Source of the DNA: Calliopum simillimum
Lineage: Eukaryota > Arthropoda > Insecta > Diptera > Lauxaniidae
Assembly: GCA_951812925.1 (NCBI GenBank)
Contig: OX638371.1
Coordinates: forward strand, 38,414,101 to 38,478,100
DNA: 64,000 nt
Reading direction: 5' to 3'
The notes beneath the pieces were generated by a model. It saw only the letters and a list, made by a program, of their open reading frames with translations. It ran no database searches and was not told the DNA's origin. This document shows, piece by piece, positions 34,103-45,390 of this stretch; the first letter of the stretch is position 1; each line of letters opens with the position of its first letter. Both the position numbers and the translations under genes were made by a program.

Positions 34103-35697
34103 TTTCGATTTTTGAAGTTTTTAATTCCACTGTACATGAAAAAACAAAAATACGCATTCTTGTGTTAAATCGATGTATTTAACTATATGATCCTTACATC
34201 TGAGGTACATCATGTGTTTAGCAAACTTATTCAGAATATTACGAGGATATTTTTGTAGAAAACCTTTACCCTGTACATCTTCCACGTATGGGAAATTTAA
34301 AGAGTTCCTGAAAAAGTGAAAAAATTACTCCTAAAATGTGGGAAAATTGAGTCAATATGTACCACATAAATATTTGCTATAAAATTTCAAAACTAGTAGC
34401 TGAACACTAAAAAGTCGAAATTTCATCCCGAAGCCAACAAATCGTTCAAATCAATGAGAACTTTTCACATCGCATATTTATTACATCTCTGATGCGCTTT
34501 TCTTAAGTTTTAAGCATTTTTCGTCTTAGGTGTCTCCTAGTGAAATTTTCCGTAGAATATTTTTGTAGAATACTTTAACCCATTGTAGCCCATTTTCTTT
34601 TCTTTCTTTTTTTTTAAAAAAAAGTGGGTTGAAGAGATTCATGAAAACCGTATATAATGAGTTAATGAGTTCTAAGAAAGTGTGATATCGTCTTGAGAAC
34701 GATATGACAACGATTTTTTAAAAAAAAAAATTAAGTTTTAGAGTTCTACAGTGGGGTCTAATTTCGAAATTTGATATGTTATTTTTTTGTATACCTTGAG
34801 TCAAGAAAAAAAGGTTAGACATCGAACTACTCATTTTGAGCATTTTTGAGATCGTAATAAAATAAATTCCATATCAACCCGAGATTTTTCAGAAAACGAC
34901 TACATTTTTATTTTGATACGATATCAATAATGTTCCGAATGAGTAGATCATATCTAATTTATTTCTTGAATCAAGATATATAAAAAAAAAATATTTCATA
35001 CTTAACATCAACTATATATTGCTTTTTAACAAAAATCCCCAAAAATAACATATTTTCGAAATTTCACCCCATTGTAAAACCCAAAAACTACATTTTTTTA
35101 AAAATCGTTGTCCTAAGATCATGACGAAATCACACAATGAACATTTTCCTAGAACTCATTAGCCCGTAATATCCTGTGTTTATGAGTCTTTTCAACCCTG
35201 TTTTTCCTCCAAAAAAACTGGGCTACAATGGGTTAAGTTATGCTACAAAAATATTCTACGGAAAATTTCACTAGGATTCACCTAAGACGAAAAATGCTTA
35301 TACGATAACTTAAGGAAAGCGCATCAGAGATGTAATAAAAATGTGATGTGAGAAGTTCTCGTTGATTTGACCGATTTGTTGGCTCTCGGGATGAAATTTT
35401 GACTTTTTAGTGTTCAGCAACTAGTTTCGAAATTTTATAGGAAATACTTATGTGGTACATATTGACTCGTTCTTGCACTTGTTTATGAAAAGGGTATAAA
35501 TAACCCATATATGTGAGATACAGACGGTTAAAGTTTTCTACAAAAATATTCTTCGTAATATTATGAATAAGTTTGCTGAACACATGATTCACCTCAGATG
35601 TAAGGATCATATAATTAAATACATCAATTTAACACAAGAATGCGTTATTTTTGTTTTTTCATGTACAGTGAAGTTAAAAGCTTCAAAAATCGATTAA
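34103..35697. repeat. 1.6-kb near-complete palindrome (foldback element)
   Basis: The arm from 34103 ('cgatttttgaag..ccactgtacatgaa') is the reverse complement of the arm ending at 35697 ('catgtacagtg..cttcaaaaatcg'). Matching continues through 'catctgaggtacatcatgtg' / 'cacatgattcacctcagatg', 'cgtagaatatttttgtagaa' and 'ctcatt' motifs to a small loop near 34860-34930. Arms are thus about 750 bp with scattered differences, most marked in the middle where the arms also differ by deletions. No coding capacity, no target duplication identified. A transcript would form one very long hairpin. Related sequence lies at 33295-33540 and inside 62861-63541. Confidence 0.8.
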
Positions 35698-36360
35698 AAA
35701 AAAAATGTGACTTGAGATCTAATGTTGAATACTTAAGCGAATTATAAGCTATTTGCGAGCTGAGAACCGAAGTAAAAAAGTTATTCTGGTAAGCTTAACA
35801 TGCTAAAGCGTTGTTAACACATTTAGGGTATTCCTTAAAACGTATAAAAGTCTCGAAAACCTTGTAAAACTGTCAATATTCGTATTGATTTTGACAACTA
35901 TTACGAGTTTACAAGGTTTTCGAGGCATTTAAACGTTTTAACCCTTTCAATACTGACGGGATATATGTGCCCGATTGAGTGTTCTATTTTATCTAACAAA
36001 ATTATTCATATCAATTGCTACATACATATTTTCATCCCATCAGTTTTTAACAGTCATTGTGATAATTTCCTTATATTTTGGTTTCATTATTACTTTTATG
36101 GGTCTTATAGAGATCAAGGGTGTCAGCGTAGAACAAAAGTGAGCCAATTTTGGCTCGCCTACAAAAACAAGAATATTTCAATAATCTTTTAAATTTCTGA
36201 GAACTACAACACACACGAAAAATGTTAGTTGTTTTTTTTTTTAGCTCGTCAAAATTCGCGGAATTAAAATATTTATGAAAAATTGTTTTTGTTGTTTCGC
36301 ATAAGAAAAAACAAGAAACATTTTTCGTGTGTTGTAGTTCTCAGAAATTTTAATAAATTA

Positions 36361-37046
36361 CACAGGACCACAAAATAAAAAATAAGTCCTGTAGTAGAAA
36401 GTTGGGGTTCCATACGGTATGGTTTTTAATGTGCTAAAAACGAATCCGAGGTCAGAATTTAGCCATCACCCTCAGATTTTGAGATATCCTTGCTTAAAGT
36501 TTCAGAAAGCGCTGTTTTCAGCCTTATAGTGCAGTTCCAGGAAATGTTGTCGTTCCATTTTTTTTGAATGACATCGAATAGCCGCAATCTTCCTTATAAA
36601 ACTATGCCTTCAAACTTTTCCGATTGGACTCTTACTTTCAGAGTTATCTACCTTTGAAGTAAAGGGTTATCATTTTATATGTTAAATTGATTTTACGCTA
36701 CAAATATATGTAATGTAGTGCTTCGTATATGGGGTTGAGATACGTTGACTTCAAACTGTGATATCTCGGGAAGTAAAAGTCCAATCGAAAAAATTAGATG
36801 GTGTAGTTTTATAAGGAAGATTATAGCTATTCGATGCCATTGAAAAAATGGACCTACATCGTTTCCTGGAACTGCACCATATGCCTAAAAACAGCGCATT
36901 CTCCAACTTCGAGCAAGGATAATTCAAAATCTGAGGGTTATAGCTAAATTCTGACCTCGGATTCGTTTTTAGTACATCAAAAGCCATACCGTATGGTACC
37001 TCAACTTTCAACTACAAGACTTATTTTTTATTTTGTGGTCCTGTGT
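36361..37046. repeat. 686-bp palindrome with ~300-bp arms
   Basis: CACAGGACCACAAAATAAAA at the left end is mirrored at the right end. Arms 36361-36663 and 36748-37046 share 'ccatacggtatggttttt', 'cgaggtcagaatttag' and 'gattggact' in reverse order, with a loop of about 85 bp. A fragment of one arm lies at about 60-140 of the window, so this is a dispersed family. Confidence 0.8.
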
Positions 37047-37316
37047 TATTGAAATATTGTTTTTGTTGCAAACGAGCCACCAATAAAACAACAAAAAATA
37101 GGTTTTGTGATTGTTTTAGTTCGAGGAATTTGAAGTTGTTGTAAAAGCGAAAATTTTGCGCTGACTGCGCTTGGCTCAGTGATTTGAAAACGCTGACACC
37201 CTTGATATAGATCATAGTAATGACATAAATGTCCCAGTAGTAATGTTTCTAATAACATACACAACGTTGCCATTGAGTCATATGTGGCCCAGCAGTACGT
37301 TTAGTACCATTACTAT

Positions 37317-37401
37317 TGGGACAAATATGTGCCAGTAGTTCGTTATTATGATACTATTGGAACATATAATCATAATAACGAACTACTGGCATAGTGTCCC
37401 A
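37317..37401. repeat. Hairpin with 32-35 bp arms
   Basis: 'tgggaca..gccagtagttcgttattatga' at 37317-37351 is mirrored at 37370-37401. The sequence around it repeats 'gtcccagtagta' and 'cagtac' motifs (37227-37440), suggesting a longer imperfect stem. Confidence 0.75.
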
Positions 37402-37950
37402 GAAAAAATTACTGATGGGACATCCGTGTCCCAGGACATATTTCTTGTCCTGTTGATCCTTTTCCTAAGCCCACCCTTTGGTACATTATTTGAGCCATAA
37501 TCAACAAATTCACATCAAAAAACAATTTGTATCTTTAAAAAAAAAATCCATATTGAAAGGGTTAAGGAATACCCTCATCGTACAAGTGCTTATATTTACT
37601 ATGTCATTAAACAAAACTTGTACTATAGTACTTATGTATAACCGCAACTGTTAAATAAATATTCAAATCAAATTGTGCGGTTCTTATCTTTGCTAATCAA
37701 ACAGCAAACTACAAATACAACAATTATAATCACACTTACTTTAATTGTAATTACATTTGTATTGCATTTAGAAGTTGGGAGATAAACAAAGACTTAACAA
37801 ATGTTAGCAATAAAATCGAAAGTGTAATGCATCATACAGACACAGAAGCAAATAATGTATAATGTAATAATATTGTAAAGATGATGTTCATTGACTTTCC
37901 AGTTGGCATCAGAAAAATAGTTTTATTATTTAAATTTAAAGGAACAAGTA

Positions 37951-38177
37951 TGTTCTCAATTCCAATATCGATTGGTATCGGAATCGTATCAGTTTTAAGG
38001 TGCTCTGCGTTTCGATATTGAACACCACATCGGAATTGTGTTTTAGTAAATCGGATTGAAACCACTAGCCAATTTTATTTATTGCAATAAAATTTCGATT
38101 CAATTTTGTTTTTCGAAATGCAGAGCACTTTAAAATTGATACCATTTCGATTCCAATCGAAGTCGGAATTGAGAACA
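37951..38177. mobile_element. 227-bp MITE, TIR TGTTCTCAATTCCNA
   Basis: The left half 'tgttctcaattccaatatcg..ggtgctctgcgtttcgat' is the reverse complement of the right half 'tcgaaatgcagagcac..tcggaattgagaaca'. Arms of about 80-90 bp, non-coding. The plus/minus open frame 37832-38065 is accidental. Confidence 0.75.
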
Positions 38178-38310
38178 TGCATGAAAGTTTATTTTAAAAA
38201 TATCAATATCTGAAGTATCAAATAAAATAAGATATATTTTCTATCATAGGAACTTTCTTTTAATTAATTTAATTACTTAATTCTTCTTCATGTGTGACGC
38301 ATCGTGACAA

Positions 38311-38597
38311 AAGGGACCTTATCGTGCCAAAGATAAAATGATTTTGATACCATTGAATAACGGATAAAATTCGAAAATGAACGCAGAAAAAATGTAATGA
38401 ATTGATGGAGTTATGGCAGTTTGAATTCTGTACTTTTATACTATTAAGCGATTAATATGTCAACCAGCCCCCGTTCATATTGTGATATGTTGGTAGCGTT
38501 TGGTGTCAAAAAGCCAAAACATTAAATTTTGACTCTTGTAGGTACTCTTGACTCCTGTACTGAAAATTTTACTATGACAAGATAAGGTTCCTTTTGA
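38311..38597. mobile_element. Probable MITE, ~25-bp inverted ends
   Basis: GACAAAAGGGACCTTATCGT at 38307-38330 is matched inversely by 'gacaagataaggttcctttt' near 38575-38597. Interior AT-rich without gene. Confidence 0.45.
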
Positions 38598-40440
38598 CCA
38601 CAAATGTATTAAATAATTTTGGTACTTTTTGGACAATTTTAGTACTCTTTTTGCTATTTGGTGCAAAATATGCAAAATATAAAAGCTCATTTATCATCCC
38701 TGGTACTATGACAAATGTGAAACTAAAAGAAAATAAAAATCATGAAGTCAGTTTTTTCAGCTTTTTGTCTTTCTCTTTGTGCTGTATTATCATTTTAGCT
38801 CTGTATGGCCGCGCACTTTGTCGTTAATATTGAAAAATTTGCATTGAATTTTACCGGTCGTAATGGCAAAATATTAAAATAATTTTAACTTTGTGTATAC
38901 TTACACACAAATACCTTTCTAATGGTGTATAATTCAAAATCGTGCTCCATTTCTAACATAATAAAAAAGGTAGGACAAACTTTTATCATGCGTATTAAAT
39001 ATCTTTCCACTTTTGAAATGAGGCCTAGGTTCACTTATAAGTTAAAGCTTATCCTTAAAGTTTAAATAGGTTAGAAAAAATTTCCTCTTTTAAGGACAAC
39101 ATTTTCCTTATATAAGCAAATCTTTTCATATATTGAATGCTCATTTTTGTCTTTAATTCGATTTTATCCCCTTAGTTTATTGATATATCTGTTTATAAAC
39201 CATCAATTCTAATGTTTCTGGTATGTATATTTATTAATAAAACATTGATTACATTTAATTCTTTTGCACTTGAAAATAAAGATTTCATTGAAATAGTTAG
39301 CGGTAGACGTGTTTGCTAAGAAAATCAATAAAATATTACATTTTAAGTACCCAATACATAAAATATATTTAATATATCTATATTAAAAAAATAATTATCT
39401 GACATGGCTCGAACAGCCTAGAAAAAAGTTAAGGAAGTACATCACTTAAAAAATCAATTGTAATTTATTGTAGATAAACATTAATGTAATTACCAAAGTA
39501 TAAAAATAGTAAAAAAGTTAAAAACGCATTTTTTCATTGATAATGTTATATAATTTTGATTTGAAAAGTGAAATAGAAGCTTCATGTTTTCATGAACTAC
39601 CTACACAAAAATTGTAAAGCCAACAACATCTTCAAAAATATCGGTCAATAGCACTTATTTAAATATAAAGTCAAATTTGTGTTTTGTTTGTTTTTTTTTC
39701 CTTATATTTTGGAGTGTCATTCAGTTTTTTTAAATGACTTTGTATGTAAACAATGGCCTATCTAAAATAAAAATTAATGTTTTTTTAAACAGCGAAATTC
39801 CGTAACGTAAAGATATAAAAATGCATACAAAACACGCCTACGTACTTATTTATCGATAAACGAACCCTTCATTTTTTTTTACATAAACCCCTTTTTTTAC
39901 ATAATTTACTACATACATCTTTTATGCATTAATTTCTTAATTTTTTATTCAATAAATAACAACAAAAAATTCATCAAAATAAATTTTTGTGAGAAGGTAT
40001 TTACAAGTTATTTGTTTTGGTTAAAATGACATTTTTATCAAAAACGTTTTGAAATTACAATATTGATTATTAATTTTGTAGTTTGTTTTGGTTTTTTTAT
40101 ATAGATAAATTGAAATTATGTAAATTTGAGCCAGATATAGACCAATGTGGCAAACTCTTTTTATATTTTTGCTTTGATTTTTATTTTTTGATCTCACTTT
40201 ATTTAATTTTTATAATTTTAATATTTATTATGGTCATGTCTAGGGCTAACTAAAATGTGTAAGAAAAACACCCGAAATATGTTTGGAAATATGGACGAAA
40301 AACCCATGAAACATTAATGGTAAATATGTATCTATATGACTACAGACAAACTTCGCGAACACTTTTATAGGCAGATAATTATGAAAAATTACTAAAGGTA
40401 GTTGACATCTCTGAAAATCATAAACAATTTTTAACGTCAC
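38598..40440. other. Intergenic, no feature recognised
   Basis: Very AT-rich, no protein-like frame or inverted repeat that I could confirm. Confidence 0.5.
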
Positions 40441-43075
40441 TGAAACGAGTGCAGAATCGGGAAAAATTCGTTAGATTTTACTTTATTCCTTCAAAAAGCA
40501 CTATACGACCGCGAAAGCTCACAGACAAACTTGTGCATATTATGGAGAAAGTACTTAATATGAAAGGACAATTGGAAAATTGTATGATCGATTTCACCTA
40601 AATCTGGTCGACCATGCACCGAAAAAGTAATTGAAATTTATCAAAAGGTCAAGAAAGACAGACACATAAGCAGTCGCGATATAATCTGAGTAAAAAAAAA
40701 ACTGACCGCGTTTCAGTATGTGAATTTCTTCTGAAAAGGAATGATCTCAAACAATATTTGCACAGATTGATTACTAGTGACGAAAAATGGTTAACAAATG
40801 ATAATGTATGTATGTATTCTCCTTTAACTCCTAGGAGGAGCATAGGGCCAATATGAAACATCTCCATTCATCGCGGTCCCTTGCGATGACTTTAATCTCT
40901 TGCCACAACTTTCCCGATTCTTGGATTTCCTTCTCCAGCGACCTTTTTCAGTTGTTTTGGGTTCTCTACAGCCTTGTGGATTCCACTCAAGAGCCTGGTG
41001 ACAAACTTTGATGTGTGGTTTCCGGAGAGTGTGACCAATCCATCCTCATTTGCACAGCTTGACCTCGTTTGCTATAGCCCTCTGATTGCATTTTTGATGT
41101 AGCTCTGCATTTGATATAGTGCGAGGCCACCAAACCTTTAGTATATGCCTTTGTTGACGAATACTTGCAGCTTGTTCGTTAGTTGTTCAGTAACAAGCCA
41201 TGTTTCACACCCATATAACAAAACCGATTTCACATTCGAATCAAAAATGCGCACTCTCACTTTAGTGGATATAACGGATGAAGACCATCTTTTGTTCAGT
41301 TGAGCAAACGCGCCTTTTGCTTTTGCTATTCTTGAGTTGATATCCTCTTTTGCTCCACCATCCATGGAGATAATGCTGCCTAGATACGTGAAGCTATCGA
41401 CGTTTTCGTTGTCATCACTGCCAGCTCTAAACGTGATGTCATTCTTGTTTCCGTTTAACTTCATGCTTTTAGTCTTGGATACGTTGATTTTTAGGCCGGC
41501 CTTTTGTGATTCCAAGACAAGGTCTTCAATTTTGCTTTGCATATCTGAATGTTTGGACGATAAGAGGCAGATGTCGTCAGCGTAGTCGACATCTTCCAGA
41601 TGTTCGGTAAAGGTCCATTGGATACCCCTTTTGGCCTTATTAAGAGCTTTATAAAGGATATCATCAAGAACGATAAGAAAGAGTGATGGTGATAGTAGAC
41701 ACCCCTACCGTACGCCTGAATTAGTGGTGAATGTCGGTGACAGCAACCCATTGTGTAACACACTGCATTTAAAGCCTTCATATTGTGCACGTACTAAGTT
41801 TATGGCCTTTGCGGCAATACCTCTTCGTTGCAGTGAAACCCAGATGTTTTCTCGAGAGACACTGTCGAAGGCAGTGCTATAGTCTACGAAGACAAGTTGA
41901 AGTGCAGCACGCCACTTGCATGATTGTTCGACAATTATTCTGAGGGTGTTTGTTGATTTGATCCACGCATGATCGGTTTCGCCGGAATCCTACTTGCTGC
42001 TTTCGAATGGCCGAATCAAGTTTTTTGCTTACCCTGTTCAGAAGCACTTTCGTCAATACTTTTGTTGGTACTAAAACCAAGGTAATGCCTCTATAGTTTC
42101 GGCACTCGCTTAGGTCACCTTTTTTCGGCAGTTTGACTAACATGCCATGTAGCCAATCTTCTGGCAAACGCTCGAGATTTTGGTGAGCGGAGGATGGAGA
42201 ATTTTAGCTGATGTTATGGGGCATGCCTTTAGCAGTTCAGCTGTTATTTGATCTATACCGGCGGCATTGTTGTTTTTCATGCTTTGGATAGCTTTCACTA
42301 TTTCATCGATTGTGGGCGGTGGTGTTTGTATTCAACTACTACTGCGAGTCACTGCGGCAGTTGTAGTTGGTGATTCTGGTTGTGAGGATATGGTAGACAT
42401 GGGATTCAGTATATCACAAAAATACTCTTTCCATCTTTAGTTGTTCGTCCGCGGATGTTAAGAGATTTCCATTTTTGTCTTTGATAGGTCGGCTCTGTTG
42501 GTGTTTTCTGCCAGATAAACTGCGGGTGATATCGTAAAGCTGCATGAGATTTTAAGCATTTGCAGCGCTTTCGGCTTCGCTCGCGAGGTCGTTATACATT
42601 CTTCTTTTGTCTTGTCTGCACGATCGCCTGACTTCTTTACTGAGAGAGTTAAAGACCTTTTCAGCGACGTTCTTTTGCGCTCTAGCTTTAGAAAAACGTG
42701 CAGAATTAGTCAACAGAAAAGGCGTCGTCTTTCATCACCACAACTCTAAACCACATATTCCTTTGGATACACGCCAAAAAATGTGGGAGCTTGGCTGGAA
42801 AGTTTAAATGCATCCACTATACAGCCCAGACCTTGCTACTTCGGATTACCATTTGTTTCACTCGTTGCAGGGTTACCTTGATGGCGTAAAATTAAACTCA
42901 CTATAGGATTGAAAAAAGGTCTTGTCCGAGTTTTTCAAGCAGAAACTCCAAAATTTCTTTGAGGATAGTAAGTATTATGGTTTTCTCCGTAAGATTGCGA
43001 GAGGTGGGCAATAACAATGGAAATATTTGGCTCAATAAAGTTACTTTGATAAATGAAAAAAAAAAAATTGGTCAA
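40441..43075 (+). pseudogene. Mariner transposase remnant split by an RTE copy
   Basis: Left part 40441-40803 reads, with frameshifts, YGEST..ERTIGKLYDRF, GRPCTEKVIEIYQKVKKDRH, then FLLKRNDLKQYLHRLITSDEKWL, the mariner block around the first catalytic Asp. Right part 42691-43075 reads KRAELVNRKGVVFHHHNSKPH, TRQKMWELGWKVLMHPLYSPDLATSDYHLF and LDGVKLN. The RTE fragment 40804-42690 lies between. Roughly 75-110 residues expected between the halves are absent and a segment after HISSRDI is also lost. The second catalytic position (usually HQDN) reads HHHN, so that Asp is gone; the third, in SPDLATSDYH, remains. Inactive fossil. Confidence 0.8.
40804..42690 (-). mobile_element. RTE-like non-LTR retrotransposon, 5'-truncated, ~1.9 kb
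   Basis: On the minus strand, from 42690: a linker (KARAQKNVAEKVFNSLSKEV), PPTIDEIVKAIQSMKNNNAAG, then RT fingers/palm LVKLPKKGDLSECRNYRGIT and QQVGFRRNRSCVDQI near 41950-42160. Then come YADD, FTYLGSIISMDGG and LLYGCETWLV (41138-41590), and the same C-terminal region as the copy at 2985. The 3' end 'ctcctaggagttaaaggaga' and the CATA-type tail are identical in kind. Several frameshifts and stops break the frame. The endonuclease domain is missing by 5' truncation. It sits inside the mariner remnant; no clean target duplication was seen, perhaps because of a deletion at the site. Confidence 0.85.
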
Positions 43076-44194
43076 ACTTAACTCACTTTTCTGAACTTTC
43101 CTTTTACTCAACTTTACATTTTAATTTGCCTTAGTCATGTCTATTTATTTAATTCACTTATATATGCTTTGCAGCTGATTTCCTCAGTTGGTATCTCGTT
43201 ATTAGGTAGATATTCAATCTTAATATCTCCTCCAGAGTTGGCATTTTCTTCCAAATTAGTGAAATCAAAGAAAGAATTGACATTTAAAACTAAAGAAAAT
43301 TTATAAAGCATTCCATCGAATAGACTAAATGAATTTAACCACTTTGGTTTTTTAACGGCTCATAAATTTATGTAAATCAGATGTTTTGTGTTTAAATTTT
43401 TTGTTTTTTTCTTAAACTCTTGTGAAACTGATATGACAAAAAAATTGACAAATAATTGGCAAATATGGTTTGTAATAAACATTTTTGTCTTAACATTATG
43501 ATATTACGCAAGAGAAAAAAAAAATCTGTTTTTTTTTTTATTAGAAACATATGCATTTTAGTAGTTTTTAATTAATATTATTTATTATTTCTATTAGTTA
43601 GTACTGCGAAATTAAACAAATGGGAAATTGTTGTAATAAAATGTTTTTAAAATATAATAATACGTGGTATTGCTATTGTTTTAAATTTAGGATGACTTCT
43701 AGTCGAACTAGGAAATTTCTAACTACTTTACCAGAATACTACCGTTGTCACTAACTTTATATATTCATACATGCATACATATACCATTCAATTAAATTAA
43801 GTTCTACTAACCCTATTCTTTGCACTTTTTTGGTGCTTTTAGATTCTATCAAAGTTATTGACAATTTTTAAAACTATTTAGTACTCTTCGATTTCTTTCA
43901 TTATATTAAATTCAACCCGATTGTTTTCGACACTATACATAGAAAACTCCGCGTTATAGTTTTGAGTCCACTTGGGTAGAATAAACGCGGAGATATGGCA
44001 CCCTTTTCGTCAAACTGTTATAAGACCAGAATTAAAAGAGATTTTTTAAAAAAATAAACGCAATTTATTCTTTTATTAATTTAAAACAAAAAAAAAGTTC
44101 TTCAACTAAAATAAAAATGATTGCAAATATGTTTTTTCTTTACTATAAAAAATGCTACAAAATGCCAAATCACTCGAGACTATGGGTGATATCG
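43076..44194. other. Intergenic, no gene recognised
   Basis: AT-rich. No inverted repeat or coding frame was confirmed. Confidence 0.5.
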
Positions 44195-44560
44195 CACCAT
44201 ATCATGGGTGATTTGGCATCCTTAATGGCTTTTAAGTTCTTGTTGCCTCAATTATTGAAGGTGGGCACAAATGATGTACATGTTTCATGTAACCACATAC
44301 AGCACATTACGCATTGGATCCAATCGTCTTTTTTAGTGGTTTGTCCATATTCTTCCCCGCATCCAAAGCATTCATTTTCGCCTAAGTCTTCAGGCCCATC
44401 AGATTCATCTTTGTATTAGACCACATTTTCGGAAGACGTTAGAATCCTTGCGTTTGTTTTCTTGTGCTCGATTTAGAACTTTTCGATGTCGTTGGTACAG
44501 GCGCTATTTCATTCAAGACATGTTCAGGCTTTTCTAGCATATCCTAGAGAAAACCTCAAA
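44195..44560 (-). pseudogene. Pogo-like (DDE_1) transposase C-terminal remnant with PHD-like zinc motif
   Basis: On the minus strand: DMLEKPEHVLNEIAPVPTTS, then a broken Lys/Ser-rich linker, then ENECFGCGEEYGQTTKKDDW and IQCVMCCMWLHETCTS. The Cys/His pattern C-x2-C ... W-x-Q-C-x2-C ... W-x-H-x3-C is the PHD-like zinc motif found at the C terminus of many insect pogo/Tigger-type transposases and their domesticated relatives. The catalytic DDE domain is not present nearby. Stops and frameshifts show it is a relic. A gag zinc knuckle is a less likely alternative. Confidence 0.55.
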
Positions 44561-44621
44561 TTAATCAAATAATAAGTTATATTTACTCCAAATTGCCTAC
44601 ATTTCCCTTTATGTAGAGTAA

Positions 44622-45016
44622 GGGCCGTTTTCACAATGTCCAGTTAACGTTTAACTAAAACTTTAACTGTAAGTTTGAATAAAATTGTTTTCTCAAGTTA
44701 TTTATTAACTGACGGAAAATAAACTCTAACGTTCAGTTAACTTTAACTGGCACAATTTTTTCAGTTAAAATTTAAATGGCAGATTGAAATAAATTCAGTT
44801 ATTTTTTCAAATTCATATGAAAAAATTTGAAATGTTTACATCTTTTGAAAACATTTTAAGGGGAAATTTGTTATTTATTCACAATATATATTAACCATAA
44901 GTTAAAAAATGGAATTTATTGAAATCCAAATAATTTAACGGAAAGTTTATACCCATAGCTTCCGTTAGTAAACTTTAGTTTAAAAATATTTTAACTGTAC
45001 ATTGTGAAACCGGCCC
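44622..45016. mobile_element. PIF/Harbinger-like MITE, 395 bp
   Basis: Ends GGGCCGTTTTCACAATGT and ACATTGTGAAACCGGCCC, flanked by the 3-bp duplication TAA (44619-44621 and 45017-45019). Subterminal 'agttaaa/tttaact' motifs occur in both halves. TIR start GGGCC and TAA duplication are the Harbinger signature. Related to the element at 2167-3950. Confidence 0.85.
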
Positions 45017-45239
45017 TAAATTATACTTTCAGCCAAAAAATATGTACCTAACAATTTTTAATTTATATTTCTAGTGAAAATTATTTTATTTTTTTCACTA
45101 ACACGAACAATGCAAAGCATAATTTTTGCTGCACTCGATTTGTAAAAAACTAAAAGTAATTAACACTTTATTTCAAATATAAATTACCTTACCTTATACA
45201 TATAACCAAAATGGACTTTATAATCTTTTGTGCTTGAAA

Positions 45240-45390
45240 TTCTAGTAAAAGTATTTATGTTAGATTTATTTGTTTAATATACAAATTTTATACCTCTTCA
45301 TCATAGGGGCCAGTAGTGCAGACTATATGTTTCTATCTATTATACGGACTGACTACGGCTCGAATCCTAGTGTGGTCAGTTCGGTTCTTT
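45240..45390 (+). mobile_element. tRNA-derived SINE copy
   Basis: Upstream block 'ttctagtaaaagtatttatg..cttcatcat' as in the 22709 copy, then GGGGCCAGTAGTGCAGACTA (weak A box), 'gtttctatctattatacgga', and GGCTCGAATCCTAGTGTGGT, a good B box, followed by a T22-type run. Third member of the family seen at 22709 and 24067. Confidence 0.6.

Larger units (their letters stand above)
35825..37575. mobile_element. Nested palindromic element, TIR AGGGTATTCCTTAA
   Basis: AGGGTATTCCTTAA at 35825-35838 is matched by TTAAGGAATACCCT at 37562-37575. A short inner inverted repeat around 'ctcgaaaaccttgtaaaact' lies at 35853-35930. Within the element sit other inverted repeats: 36110-36129 against 37191-37210 ('gatcaagggtgtcagcgt'), 36192-36226 against 36316-36349, the large palindrome 36361-37046, and a hairpin at 37317-37401. 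This looks like insertion upon insertion of foldback elements. No transposase. Confidence 0.6.

Noticed and set aside
44117..44419. 100-residue plus-strand ORF
   Set aside because: It is antisense to the pogo-like zinc-motif remnant, which gives the recognisable protein on the minus strand.
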